Positions 16,662 through 25,033 are shown, counted from the stretch's first letter. The stretch: 36,256 nt of DNA from Chloroflexota bacterium (GCA_014360805.1 JACIWU010000025.1:1-36256), one strand, 5' to 3'. Notes: generated from the sequence alone by a model not told the origin. Numbers and translations: made by a program.

Positions 16662-17444
16662 ATGCGAGAGAAACACGAACCCGCACAAGAGAAGACGCGG
16701 ACAGTCGCCAAGGCGCTGGATGTGCTCCTGTGCTTCAGCCACAGCGAGCCGGAACTTTCGCTGACCGACATTTCGGAGAGGCTGGGCATCCACAAGAGCA
16801 CCATGCATCGGCTTCTCGGCACGCTGGAAGCCAGACGCTTCGTCCAGCGCGACCCCGAAACCGGCCGCTACCGATTGGGCACGCGGCTTCTGGAACTGGC
16901 CTTCCTCGTCCTGGAGCACAACGACCTCCAGCAGCGCGCCCGACCTCATCTGTACCGCCTCTTGGAGGAGTGCCAGGAGACGGTTGACCTGTCGGTTCTG
17001 GATGGGAACAGCGTGGTTTACCTGGAGGTGATAGAGAGCCCGCATCGGGTCAAACTGGCGGCCAGGCCCGGGCAGCGGCTTCCCGCGCACTCTACCGCTT
17101 CGGGGAAGGCGCTTCTGGCTTTTGTTCCCCCTCACGAGTTGGAGAGGCTGCTCCCCGCCGAGTTGACCCGCTACACCGAGAGCACGTTGGCGACTCGCGA
17201 GGCTTTGCTCAAAGACCTGGAAACCGCACGCCAGCAGGGGTTTGCGGTCTCGTTCCAGGAACACGAGGCGGGCATCAACGCGGTGGCTGCGCCGGTGTTG
17301 GACATGCGAGGGTACCCCATCGCCGCGGTGGCGGTCGCCGGCCCGGCTTTTCGCCTGACGCCGGAGCGGATAAAGGAGATCGCGCCTTCGGTGAAGGCGA
17401 CGGCCGAGGCGATCGCGCGCGACGTAGGGGCCGTTGCACTGTGA
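16662..17444 (+). CDS. IclR-family transcriptional regulator
   Basis: DNA-binding regulator of 260 residues. The N-terminal winged helix-turn-helix (about 10-75) shows KALDVLLCFS, LSLTDISERLGIHKSTMHRL and GTRLLELAF. The C-terminal IclR effector domain has LPAHSTASGKALLAFVP, the GFAVSFQEHEAGINAVAAPV signature and a closing helix. I chose the ATG at 16662 because GGGGAAG lies just ahead of it. A TTG at 16611 would extend the protein, but it overlaps the candidate operator and has no ribosome site. It is the first gene behind the consensus promoter, and nine same-strand catabolic genes follow, so it is likely their regulator, with a pathway intermediate as effector. IclR proteins can activate or repress; the promoter and operator layout favours repression. 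Confidence 0.93.
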   Translation: MREKHEPAQEKTRTVAKALDVLLCFSHSEPELSLTDISERLGIHKSTMHRLLGTLEARRFVQRDPETGRYRLGTRLLELAFLVLEHNDLQQRARPHLYRLLEECQETVDLSVLDGNSVVYLEVIESPHRVKLAARPGQRLPAHSTASGKALLAFVPPHELERLLPAELTRYTESTLATREALLKDLETARQQGFAVSFQEHEAGINAVAAPVLDMRGYPIAAVAVAGPAFRLTPERIKEIAPSVKATAEAIARDVGAVAL

Positions 17445-17505
17445 GTGATGTAGGACACTGCCCATGCGCCGCAGGATTTTACATAACTTCAGGAGGATGT
17501 GAATC

Positions 17506-17868
17506 ATGAACAAAGGTCCTTTCGTTGTAGCCGCCGAAGTGGAGGGGGAATATCGGACGCCTCCCCGCGTATCTAAGTTGCTCCTCAGCCCTAAGTCCGT
17601 AGGCACCAAGGCCGTTTCCATGGGGCTGAACGTTACCGAGGTCGGCAGCATGATCCCCGATCATGTGCACGAGGACTCGGAAGAGGTGATGTTCATCATC
17701 AGCGGGCGCGCCAAACTGGTGATTGAGGGCGAGGGCGAGTGGGAAGTGGGGTCCGAGACTGCCATCTATTCGCCCATCGGCAAGAAGCATCGGCTGGAGA
17801 ACATCGGCGACGAGCCGCTGAAACTGGTGTGGGTCTATTCGCCACCGCTCCCGCAGCACTGCAAGTAA
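17506..17868 (+). CDS. Small cupin-domain protein
   Basis: Single-domain cupin of 120 residues. The first cupin motif is seen in IPDHVHEDSEEVMFIISGRAKL (H-x-H, then E), and the second in YSPIGKKHRLENIGDEPLKLVWVY (P-x-G-x3-H). These histidines and the glutamate would bind one metal ion, so an isomerase, epimerase or dioxygenase-like role is possible; many such small cupins act on sugar acids. An AGGAGG Shine-Dalgarno precedes the ATG. It lies second in the IclR-led cluster and just upstream of a TIM-barrel protein. In a sugar-acid or cyclitol route it could carry out the isomerisation step that lacks an obvious enzyme here, but this is only an inference. It could also be a small ligand-binding protein without catalysis. 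Confidence 0.85.
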   Translation: MNKGPFVVAAEVEGEYRTPPRVSKLLLSPKSVGTKAVSMGLNVTEVGSMIPDHVHEDSEEVMFIISGRAKLVIEGEGEWEVGSETAIYSPIGKKHRLENIGDEPLKLVWVYSPPLPQHCK

Positions 17869-17901
17869 CCCAAACTCGGATTATTCTTTAGGAGGAACGA
17901 A

Positions 17902-18816
17902 ATGTTTGAAGCAAGTCGGAAGTTCATGAAGAAGATTGGCCTGCCAGAAGGCGACCTGTGGGATCTGCCCACGTCGGACGCGCGATTCCCCGACGGCGCC
18001 GCGTTCCGCATTGAGGTGCCGACGGTGAACTCCTCGGCGGCGGTTGCGGCCCTGCTGGAGACGGCCGACAAGATGGGCATCACCATCAACCGCGTAACCG
18101 AGACCTACGGCATGTTCCGCCACACGGCGCAGGAAATCAAGGAGTACGTGAAACTGTGCCACGATTACGGGGCGGAACTGCTCATGTCCACCGGCCCGCG
18201 CGCGACCTATGACACCGGCGCGACGGTGCTCTCGCCGCAGGGCGTGCGCATCAGTTACCGCCTGCGCGGCATGGAGCAACTGCTGCGCGGTATTGAGGAC
18301 ATCAAGCGTGGCATTGAACTGGGCGTTCGCGGTTTCCTCATCTACGACGAGGGTATGCTGTGGGTGGTCAACGAGATGCGCAAGGAGGGCGAACTGCCCA
18401 AGGAGATCATTTTCAAGACCTCGGCGCACCTGGGCCACTGCAACCCAGCCTCGTTCAAACTGCTGGAGAGCCTGGGCGCCGATAGCATCAACCCCGTGCG
18501 CGACCTGCAACTGCCCATGATCGCCGCCCTGCGCGCCGCGGTGAAGGTTCCCATTGACGTTCACACCGATAACCCGCCCGGATCCGGTGGCTTCATCCGC
18601 GTGTACGAAGCGCCCGAAATCGCCCGCATTGCGGCTCCCGTGCACCTGAAGACGGGCAACTCCGTGGTTGGCGGGCACGGCGAGATGACCTCCGCGGCCG
18701 AGGGCAAGCGCATGGCCGAGCAGGCCGCCATCGTGGTGGAGATGCTTGGCAGGTACTATCCGCACCTGAAGCAAACCGAGCGCAACGCCGAAGACCTGCG
18801 GATTCCGGTTGTATAG
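17902..18816 (+). CDS. TIM-barrel protein of unknown activity (U32-peptidase-like)
   Basis: Soluble protein of 304 residues with alternating strands and helices typical of a TIM barrel. Visible blocks include ELLMSTGPRATYDTGATV, GVRGFLIYDEGMLWVVNEM, EIIFKTSAHLGHCNPASF, LGADSINPVRDLQLPMIAAL and VPIDVHTDNPPGSGGFIRVY. The SINPVRDL and FIRVYE-PEI-RIAAPVHLK pattern reminds me of proteins filed under the peptidase U32 family, but the U32 signature with its conserved cysteines is absent, so proteolysis is unlikely. Conserved-looking charged residues near strand ends (D, E, K, H) suggest an aldolase, epimerase or lyase. The gene has a TTAGGAGGA ribosome site and follows the cupin gene by 33 bases. 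I do not recognise its reaction. Confidence 0.6.
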   Translation: MFEASRKFMKKIGLPEGDLWDLPTSDARFPDGAAFRIEVPTVNSSAAVAALLETADKMGITINRVTETYGMFRHTAQEIKEYVKLCHDYGAELLMSTGPRATYDTGATVLSPQGVRISYRLRGMEQLLRGIEDIKRGIELGVRGFLIYDEGMLWVVNEMRKEGELPKEIIFKTSAHLGHCNPASFKLLESLGADSINPVRDLQLPMIAALRAAVKVPIDVHTDNPPGSGGFIRVYEAPEIARIAAPVHLKTGNSVVGGHGEMTSAAEGKRMAEQAAIVVEMLGRYYPHLKQTERNAEDLRIPVV

Positions 18817-18833
18817 TTCCGAATAGCGCCTGG

Positions 18834-18872
18834 CGCTGCGGCCTGGCGGGCTTCCCCGTCGGGGCCGCAGCG
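18834..18872 (+). other. Intercistronic hairpin
   Basis: CGCTGCGGCC (18834-18843) pairs perfectly with GGCCGCAGCG (18863-18872). No T-run follows. It probably marks an mRNA processing or stability site between the TIM-barrel and creatininase-family genes. Confidence 0.5.
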
Positions 18873-18904
18873 TCGGCACCCGCGCGAGCGCAAAGGAGGC
18901 ATTC

Positions 18905-19870
18905 ATGCCGAAATGGAAACTGCCGCCGAGTGGCGGCCACATGGATAAACCCCATGGCATCTATTACCAGACGATGACCAAGGCGGAAGTTGAGGAGCGC
19001 CTGAAGACCAACGACATCATCATCATCCCCGTGGGCAGCACCGAGCAGCATGGCGATGCCCAGCCCTTCGGCGAGGACACGTTCCTGGCCGCGCGCATGG
19101 CCGAGGTGGTGGCCGAGGCCACCGGCTGCACCGTGGCCGAGCCGGTCTGGTACGGTTCGCACCCCTTCAATCATCTGGGGATGCCGGGGACGGTGGTAGT
19201 GCCCGAGGATACCTTCATCGCCTACCTGCGGGCCATCATCGCCGGGTTCTGGAACACCGGCTTCCGCAAGCAGATTCTCCTCAACGGCCACGGGCAGGAA
19301 GAGGTCATCCCGCTGGCGCTGCACCAGTTCGCCAAGAAGTACCAGGTGCCGTGCCTGTTGATCTCGCTGCACTGGCCCACGGTGATTCACGATTACCTGA
19401 AGGACAAGGAGCACGGGGGGCCGTTTGACACGCCATTCCGCCACGCCGATGAAGCCGAATGCTCGTACTCCATGGCCCTGTTCCCCGAAATGGTGAAGTT
19501 GGAGAAGGCGGTGGACACCGAGCACAAGGGTTTCATGCCGCCCGGACACGTGGACAAAGGCGGCGAGGTGTACCACGCGCCCATCAAGGGGCACGAGCAG
19601 ATCGGGTTCGGCGGGATAGAGGTCATCATGACGCCGGAAGGCGTGGTGGGCAAGCCGTCGCTGGCCGACCCGTCCAAGGCCGAGGCCGGGCTCAACGCGC
19701 TGTTTGACTACATGGTGCGCCTCATCAACGACATCCTGACGCGGTTCCCGGCCGGCCAGTTGCCGCCCGCCGACAAGATGTCCATGCGCACGCCAGAGGA
19801 GATTGAGGCGGTCCTGAAGGGGCCTTTCCGCGGCGGCAAGCACCTTTACACCATCGCCTACCCGCCATGA
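18905..19870 (+). CDS. iolN: Creatininase-family hydrolase, likely 3-dehydro-scyllo-inosose hydrolase (IolN-like)
   Basis: Metal-dependent hydrolase of 321 residues in the creatininase family. Expected metal and catalytic residues are present: GSTEQHG (E47, H49), D58, NGHGQ (127-131, usually NGHGGN) and HADEAECS (180-187, usually HAGEAETS). It is longer than creatinine amidohydrolase (about 260 residues). In Thermotoga a creatininase-type enzyme, IolN, opens the ring of a diketo-inositol made by IolG and IolM. Here the next two genes encode enzymes that look like IolM and IolG, which is why I favour this call over creatinine or a formamide substrate. A strong AAAGGAGG precedes the ATG. The assignment to IolN is from memory of the family and its neighbours, not from a search. 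Confidence 0.65.
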   Translation: MPKWKLPPSGGHMDKPHGIYYQTMTKAEVEERLKTNDIIIIPVGSTEQHGDAQPFGEDTFLAARMAEVVAEATGCTVAEPVWYGSHPFNHLGMPGTVVVPEDTFIAYLRAIIAGFWNTGFRKQILLNGHGQEEVIPLALHQFAKKYQVPCLLISLHWPTVIHDYLKDKEHGGPFDTPFRHADEAECSYSMALFPEMVKLEKAVDTEHKGFMPPGHVDKGGEVYHAPIKGHEQIGFGGIEVIMTPEGVVGKPSLADPSKAEAGLNALFDYMVRLINDILTRFPAGQLPPADKMSMRTPEEIEAVLKGPFRGGKHLYTIAYPP

Positions 19871-20124
19871 TGAGGCCCAAAATCGCTTACGAGCCGCGGC
19901 GCTGACGTTCTCATCGCACCGGATCCGCCGCGGGAGCAGCCCTTCTCCGTCGCCCATCATCGCCAGGGCTGCAGGGTTGCGCGACGACGCGCCGTGGAAG
20001 CCGCATCGCAGCCGCGTCGCAGATACCAACGCACTCGCGCCGACGTCGCATCGCAGACCTGCCCGCGTCGCCGCGCAACCCCCGATTTGCTCTCATTCGC
20101 ACGACAGACGACAAGGAGAATGCC
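19871..20124 (+). other. 254-base intercistronic region with long-range inverted repeat
   Basis: No gene seen. GGGTTGCGCGACG (19974-19986) can pair with CGTCGCCGCGCAACCC (20066-20081), with one bulge, around a 79-base segment that contains three TCGCAG copies. No promoter matching the consensus was found. The stretch could be a structured RNA or a relic of a lost gene. The Shine-Dalgarno of the next gene (AAGGAGA) lies at its end. Confidence 0.45.
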
Positions 20125-21294
20125 ATGCGAGCGTTGGTGTTGGACGGGCAGTTTGCCCCGCGTCCTGACTACCCGGTAACCGAGACGGAGCGGCGGACCC
20201 GTATCGCCCGCAAGGGGAGCAACGTGTGGCGCTACACGACTCTGGAGGTCAAGGACATCCCAGAGCCAGAGGTCGGTCCCGAAGACGTGCTCATCCGGGT
20301 TCGCGCCTGCGGCGTCTGCGGGTCCGATTTGCACCTATACGAGACCGACGAGGACGGCTACCTCATCTACCCCAGTTGGACGAGGCTGCCGGTGGTCATC
20401 GGGCACGAGTTCGCCGGCGAGGTGGTCGGCGTGGGCGAGAAGGTAACGGATTTCAAAGTTGGCGACCTGGTTACCGGAGAGCAGTTGCACTGGTGCGGCA
20501 AGTGCTCCTCGTGCCGCCGCGGGCTGTACAATCACTGTCGCAACATGGGGCGTTTTGGCTTCGTTACCAACGGCGCCTTCGCCGAGTACGTGGCCATGCG
20601 CGACAAGTATGTGTGGAGCATCAACAGTCTGCTGGCGGTGTACGGCGACAAGGATAAGGCATGCGAAGCCGGCGCGCTGGTAGAACCCACCGGCATCTCC
20701 TACAATGGCTTGTTCACGCGGGCGGGCGGGTTCCTGCCAGGCGCGGTTGTCGTGGTGTACGGCGCTGGCCCCATCGGTCTGACCAGCATCGCGCTGTCCA
20801 GGCTGGCGGGCGCCTCCAAGATCATCGTGTTTGAGGTAACGGAGTCGCGGCGCCAATTGGCGCAGCGGTTCGGCGCCGACTATGTGTACAATCCCCAGGC
20901 GCTGGCCGAGCAAGGCTCCAGCCCCCATGAGGTTGTGCTGGAACTGACCCACGGCGAGGGCGCAGACGTGCAGGTGGAAGCCGCCGGCGTTCCCAAAGCC
21001 ACCCTGCCCGAGATTGAGCAGTCGCTGGCGGTGGGCGCGAAGGTGGTGCACCTAGGCCGCCGCGCCGGAGCCGTGCCCACCAGCATCACGGTGTATCAGG
21101 ATACCGGCAGCCAGTCCTTCGGCAGCCTGGGCCATACCGGATGGGGCACGTTCGGCAACATCATCAAACTGATGGCCAGCGGCCGCCTGGATATGACGCC
21201 GATGATCACGGCGCGCTATCCCCTGGAACAGGCCGCCGAGGCCGTTCGCAGCCTTGCGAATCGCGAGGGCGGCAAAGTCATGGTGAAGATCTAG
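20125..21294 (+). CDS. iolM: Zinc-dependent dehydrogenase, likely scyllo-inosose 3-dehydrogenase (IolM-like)
   Basis: Medium-chain zinc dehydrogenase of 389 residues. Catalytic zinc ligands are C65 (ACGVCGSD), H94 and E95 (GHEFAGEVVGVG). A structural zinc is held by C124, C127, C130 and C138. The nucleotide-binding loop is VYGAGPIGL. The protein is longer than standard family members because of an N-terminal segment (residues 10-40) and the insert LYETDEDGYLIYPS after the catalytic cysteine. That insert is, from memory, shared with the Thermotoga enzyme IolM, which oxidises scyllo-inosose to a diketo compound. The creatininase-family gene lies upstream and a Gfo/Idh/MocA dehydrogenase gene follows after 19 bases, completing the trio of that pathway. 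Oxidation of another cyclic polyol or a sugar is the alternative. Confidence 0.7.
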   Translation: MRALVLDGQFAPRPDYPVTETERRTRIARKGSNVWRYTTLEVKDIPEPEVGPEDVLIRVRACGVCGSDLHLYETDEDGYLIYPSWTRLPVVIGHEFAGEVVGVGEKVTDFKVGDLVTGEQLHWCGKCSSCRRGLYNHCRNMGRFGFVTNGAFAEYVAMRDKYVWSINSLLAVYGDKDKACEAGALVEPTGISYNGLFTRAGGFLPGAVVVVYGAGPIGLTSIALSRLAGASKIIVFEVTESRRQLAQRFGADYVYNPQALAEQGSSPHEVVLELTHGEGADVQVEAAGVPKATLPEIEQSLAVGAKVVHLGRRAGAVPTSITVYQDTGSQSFGSLGHTGWGTFGNIIKLMASGRLDMTPMITARYPLEQAAEAVRSLANREGGKVMVKI

Positions 21295-21313
21295 GCCGGG
21301 CCAAGGAGGGCGC

Positions 21314-22372
21314 ATGGCTGAGAGGACTCGCATCGCCATTATCGGGCTGGGGTTTGGCGTCAACCACTTGCAGATTGCGGCGACTCTGCCCGAAGCGGAA
21401 CTTGTGGCGGCGTCGGACTTGATCCCCGAGCGGGGCCAGGTGGCCGAGGATGTCGGCGCGCGCTTCTACCAGGACTTCCGCCAGATGCTGGACAAGGAGC
21501 GGCTGGATGGCGTCGTGGCGGTGGTGTCCAACGACCAGCACGAGCCGGTCGCCGTGGAGTGCCTGCAGCGCGGCATCCCGGTGCTACTGGAGAAGCCCAT
21601 CGCGCCCACGCTAGAGGCGGCCGACCGCATCATCGCCGCCGCCGATCAGAGCGGCACGCCGCTGCTCATCGGGCATCACCGGCGGTTCTCGGCGTTCGTG
21701 GCGCGGGCGCGGGAGATGGTGCAGGGCGGCGCGCTGGGCGATTTGACGGCTATCGCCGTGCTGTGGACGATCTTGAAGCCCAAGGAGTACTACCAGGCGA
21801 CTTGGCGGACGCGGAAGGCTACCGGCGGAGGCCCGCTGCTCATCAATACCATCCACGACGTGGATGATATTCGCTACATTTGCGGGCGCGAGGTAACCCG
21901 CGTCTTCGCCGAAACGTCCAACCGGACGCGCGGGTTTGAGGTGGAGGACACCATCGCCATCTCCCTGCGGCTGCAGGGCGATGTGGTGGCCACAATCACG
22001 ACTTCGGATTGTGTGCCTTCCATCTGGGCCTATGAGTCCACCACCTCGCCGTGGGAGAATCCCTACTTCTTCTATTCGCCGGAAGATTGCTACTACTTCT
22101 TCGGCACCAAAGGCTCGCTGACCCTGCCGCAGATGCGCCACGTGTGGTATCCGGACGCCGAAAAGGCGGGCTGGCAGTGGCCTTTGCAGGTGGACCGTTT
22201 GGGCGTTACGCCGGTGCACCCGCTGCGGGAGGAGATACGCCACTTCTGCCGGGTGGCGCGACGGGAGGAAGAACCCCGGACAACCGGGCGAGACGCGCGC
22301 CGCACGCTTGAGGTGGTGTTGGCGATCATGAAATCGGGAGAGACGGGCCTGCCGGTGCAGATCGGAGGCTGA
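21314..22372 (+). CDS. Gfo/Idh/MocA-family dehydrogenase
   Basis: NAD(P)-dependent oxidoreductase of 352 residues. The Rossmann start IAIIGLGFGVNHLQIAA, the EKPIAPTLEAA motif (lysine near the active site) and GGGPLLINTIHDVDDIRYI (the usual catalytic H/D segment) place it in the family of inositol 2-dehydrogenase and glucose-fructose oxidoreductase. Given its neighbours I infer the first oxidation of a cyclitol or sugar, as for IolG, but members of this family act on many polyols. CAAGGAGG lies ahead of the ATG. The stop overlaps the start of the AEC permease gene by one base (TGATG), so uptake and oxidation are translated together. Confidence 0.88.
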   Translation: MAERTRIAIIGLGFGVNHLQIAATLPEAELVAASDLIPERGQVAEDVGARFYQDFRQMLDKERLDGVVAVVSNDQHEPVAVECLQRGIPVLLEKPIAPTLEAADRIIAAADQSGTPLLIGHHRRFSAFVARAREMVQGGALGDLTAIAVLWTILKPKEYYQATWRTRKATGGGPLLINTIHDVDDIRYICGREVTRVFAETSNRTRGFEVEDTIAISLRLQGDVVATITTSDCVPSIWAYESTTSPWENPYFFYSPEDCYYFFGTKGSLTLPQMRHVWYPDAEKAGWQWPLQVDRLGVTPVHPLREEIRHFCRVARREEEPRTTGRDARRTLEVVLAIMKSGETGLPVQIGG

Positions 22373-23280
22373 TGGCTGCCGTTCTGAGTCAGTCACTGCC
22401 CATATTGACGTGGATGGTCGCGGGCTTCCTGTTTCGGCAGGCCCGCATCCTGCGTCCCGACGACGGGCACACGATGGCCCGCGTCATTATCAACGCCACG
22501 CTGCCGTCGCTGCTGTTCCTGTCGTTGGCGCGGGCCGAGTTGGCCGCCGGCAGCATTCTCGTTTTGAGTTTCTGCGGCGCGGCCATTCCGCTGGTCTTGC
22601 AGACGCTGGCCCGCCTTGCGGCCAGGGCGATGCGCCTGGAGAAGCCGGTGGCCGGCGTGCTTGTCATCAGCACCATGGTGAGCAATATCGGCTTCTTCCT
22701 GGTGCCGTTCTTCCTGACGTTCTACGGGACGGAGGGAATCAGTCGGCTGGCCGCCTTTGACCTGGGCAATTCGCTGGTGGGCAACAGTTACGCCTATTAC
22801 ACGGCGACGCGGCACGGGACCCATGCGTCGTCGGCGTGGCAGGCCGCGCTCAAGCGCGTGCTTGCGCTGCCCACGTTCTGGGCGAACATCCTGGGCATCA
22901 CGGTGAACCTGGCGGGGCTGTCGCTGCCGGCGTGGCTGGTGCAGATTCTGGAGCCGGTGTCCAAGGCGAACGGGCCTCTCGCCATGCTCACGCTGGGGGC
23001 GTTCATTGAACTGCGGTTTTCCAGGTGGAGGCCCATGCTCGTCGCGGTGGCGCTGCGCATCGCGGGAGGCTGGCTGGCGGGGCAGGCGCTGGTGGCGGCC
23101 TTCGGGCTGCAGGGGCTGGAACGGGCCGCCGTAGCCATGGGCGCGGCGATGCCCATCGGCATCGTGGTGTTGGTGTACGCGTCTATGGAGGGGCTGGACA
23201 CGGATTTTGCGGCGGGCGCCATCTCGCTGTCCATGCTGGTGGCTCTGGCCATCACGCCGTTTTTGTTGGCAGCGTACTGA
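22372..23280 (+). CDS. AEC-family permease (auxin efflux carrier type)
   Basis: Membrane transporter of 302 residues with about ten hydrophobic segments, for example LPILTWMVAGFLFRQARIL, VLVISTMVSNIGFFLVPFFL and LALPTFWANILGITVNLAGL. The fifth block with a conserved Asn-Ile-Gly after a helix break (SNIGFF) and the near-duplicate in the second half (AAMPIGIVVLVYASMEG) fit the ten-helix AEC fold. Known bacterial members carry malate, malonate or related acids. Here it is the only transporter in the cluster, so it probably moves the pathway substrate in or an acid product out. Translationally coupled to the dehydrogenase gene upstream. Confidence 0.88.
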   Translation: MAAVLSQSLPILTWMVAGFLFRQARILRPDDGHTMARVIINATLPSLLFLSLARAELAAGSILVLSFCGAAIPLVLQTLARLAARAMRLEKPVAGVLVISTMVSNIGFFLVPFFLTFYGTEGISRLAAFDLGNSLVGNSYAYYTATRHGTHASSAWQAALKRVLALPTFWANILGITVNLAGLSLPAWLVQILEPVSKANGPLAMLTLGAFIELRFSRWRPMLVAVALRIAGGWLAGQALVAAFGLQGLERAAVAMGAAMPIGIVVLVYASMEGLDTDFAAGAISLSMLVALAITPFLLAAY

Positions 23281-23320
23281 TCGCACAACAGGCGACTATG
23301 TTGACATAAGGAGGACGCAC

Positions 23321-25033
23321 GTGAGAATCCTGCGGGTGGACATGACCAATCTGACGACGAAGTGGGAACCCGTTCCCGAATCCTACGAGCAGTTTGGCGG
23401 GCGCGGCCTCATTGCGAAAATCCTCGTGGAGGAAGTGCCGCCGCTTTGCGAACCGCTGGGGCCGCACAACAAACTGATCTTCGCGCCGGGGCTTCTGGGC
23501 GGCACGAGCCTGTCTAGCGCTGGGCGACTGTCGGTGGGAGGCAAAAGCCCGCTGACGGGAGGGGTCAAGGAGGCCAACGCGGGCGGAACGGCCGGGATTG
23601 TGCTGGGGCGGCTGGGCATCAAGGCCATCGTCATGGAGGGCCAGCCTTCGGATGGCCGACTGTACCAGTTGTACGTCTCGCCCGACAAGGTGGAATTGCT
23701 CCCTGCCGACGAGTGGCGGGGCCTCGGCACGTATGCCACCACGACGGCCGCGCGCGAGCGCTGGGGCGCGAACTGCACCATCGTGAGCATTGGCCCCGCC
23801 GGCGAGAGCCAACTGGCCGCGGCCAGCATCGCGTGCACCGGCGAGGGCGACCAGGTCAGTCGCCAAGCGGCTCGCGGGGGCCTGGGCGCGCTGATGGGCA
23901 GCAAGGGCCTGAAAGCCTTGGTGCTGGACGCAGGGAACGCAGGCCCCGCAGCCTTGGCCAATCCGGAACTGTTCCGCACGGCGGCCCGTCGCTTCGGGCA
24001 GGAGTTGTGGAATAGCCCCAAGACCGGCCACAAGGGGTCGTCGCACCTGTATGGAACGGCGTCCATCGTGGGCGCGGTCAACGAGATGGGGGCGTTTCCG
24101 ACCCGGAACTTCCGCCAGGGGCGGTTTGAGGAGGCCGAGAACCTGCGCGGCGAGCACCTGCGCGAGGTTACGCTGGCCCGAGGCGGGCAGGTGGGCACGC
24201 GCTGCATGCCCGGCTGCGTGATCGCCTGTTGCAACGTGTTCGTGGACGAGGGTGGCAAGCCCATCGTCGCAACGCTGCAGTACGAGACCATCGGGCTGCT
24301 CGGCTCCAACCTGGGCCTGGGCACGCTGGACGAGGTGGCGGAACTCAACTATATTTGCAACGACCTGGGGCTGGACACGATAGAGACAGGCGCCGCGCTG
24401 GGCGTTGCCGCCGAGGCCGGGCTGGCGCGCTTTGGCGACAAGGATAGTTTCGTGGCGCTGTTACAGGAGGTGGCCAAGGGCAGCGTTGTCGGCAAGATGA
24501 TCGGGCAGGGCGCGGTTGTTACGGGGCGCGTCCTGGGGGTCAAGCGCATCCCCGCGGTGAAGGGGCAAGCCATGCCAGCCTACGACCCGCGCGCGCTCAA
24601 GGGCAACGGTGTAACCTATGCCACGTCGCCTATGGGCGCGGACCACACGGCGGGCAATGCCTTCGGCTCGCGGGCCACGGTGAACCCGCTCGGGGTTGAG
24701 GGCCAGCGGGCGGAGTCGCGCAAGTTGCAGTTGGGCGCGGCGATGCTGGACTACACCGGCCTGTGCCTGTTCGCGCGACCGCCCGTCTTCGCCGACCCGC
24801 AACTGATGGTGGATCTCATCAACGGCCGATTCGGGTGGGGCTGGACGGTGCAAGACCTGGAGCGCATGAACCGCACGGTGCTGAAACTGGAACTGGAATT
24901 CAACCGTCGGGCGGGGTTCACGTCGGCGGACGACCGCCTGCCGGAGTACATGCTGGAAGAGCCGCTTCCGCCCCACAACACCGTCTTTGACGTGCCCGAC
25001 TCGGAAGTGGACGGCACGCTGGCCGACTTGTAG
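23321..25033 (+). CDS. AOR-family tungsten/molybdenum oxidoreductase
   Basis: Oxidoreductase of 570 residues with a bis-pterin tungsten (or molybdenum) centre and one 4Fe-4S cluster, normally oxidising aldehydes to acids with ferredoxin. The GTG at 23321 is chosen for its AAGGAGG site and the family-typical opening MRILRVDMTN. Pterin-binding features are GGRGL (26-30) and GRLSVGGKSPLTGG. Cluster ligands: C295, C299 and C303 in RCMPGCVIACC, spaced X3-X3 instead of the common X2-X3, plus C482 in DYTGLC. The second pterin segment NDLGLDTIETG (347-357) is present. Shorter than typical AOR (about 600). No MoaD-like gene is next to it, unlike the second AOR at the end of the window. In this cluster it may oxidise or reduce an aldehyde, keto or acyl intermediate of the catabolic route. 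Confidence 0.92.
   Translation: MRILRVDMTNLTTKWEPVPESYEQFGGRGLIAKILVEEVPPLCEPLGPHNKLIFAPGLLGGTSLSSAGRLSVGGKSPLTGGVKEANAGGTAGIVLGRLGIKAIVMEGQPSDGRLYQLYVSPDKVELLPADEWRGLGTYATTTAARERWGANCTIVSIGPAGESQLAAASIACTGEGDQVSRQAARGGLGALMGSKGLKALVLDAGNAGPAALANPELFRTAARRFGQELWNSPKTGHKGSSHLYGTASIVGAVNEMGAFPTRNFRQGRFEEAENLRGEHLREVTLARGGQVGTRCMPGCVIACCNVFVDEGGKPIVATLQYETIGLLGSNLGLGTLDEVAELNYICNDLGLDTIETGAALGVAAEAGLARFGDKDSFVALLQEVAKGSVVGKMIGQGAVVTGRVLGVKRIPAVKGQAMPAYDPRALKGNGVTYATSPMGADHTAGNAFGSRATVNPLGVEGQRAESRKLQLGAAMLDYTGLCLFARPPVFADPQLMVDLINGRFGWGWTVQDLERMNRTVLKLELEFNRRAGFTSADDRLPEYMLEEPLPPHNTVFDVPDSEVDGTLADL

Noticed and set aside
15570-17651. Long minus-strand open frame (about 690 codons) opposite serA, iclR and the cupin gene
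   Set aside because: Composition is rich in Arg, Pro, Ala and Ser with no motif, and it covers three real genes, a promoter and a terminator. It is a by-product of high GC content.
18593-20029. Minus-strand open frame of about 480 codons opposite the creatininase-family gene
   Set aside because: No motifs, and the plus strand carries conserved metal-binding residues with a good ribosome site.
23300-23306. TTGACA-like sequence ahead of the AOR gene as a promoter
   Set aside because: No -10 box at workable spacing; the AOR ribosome site follows at once, within the operon.
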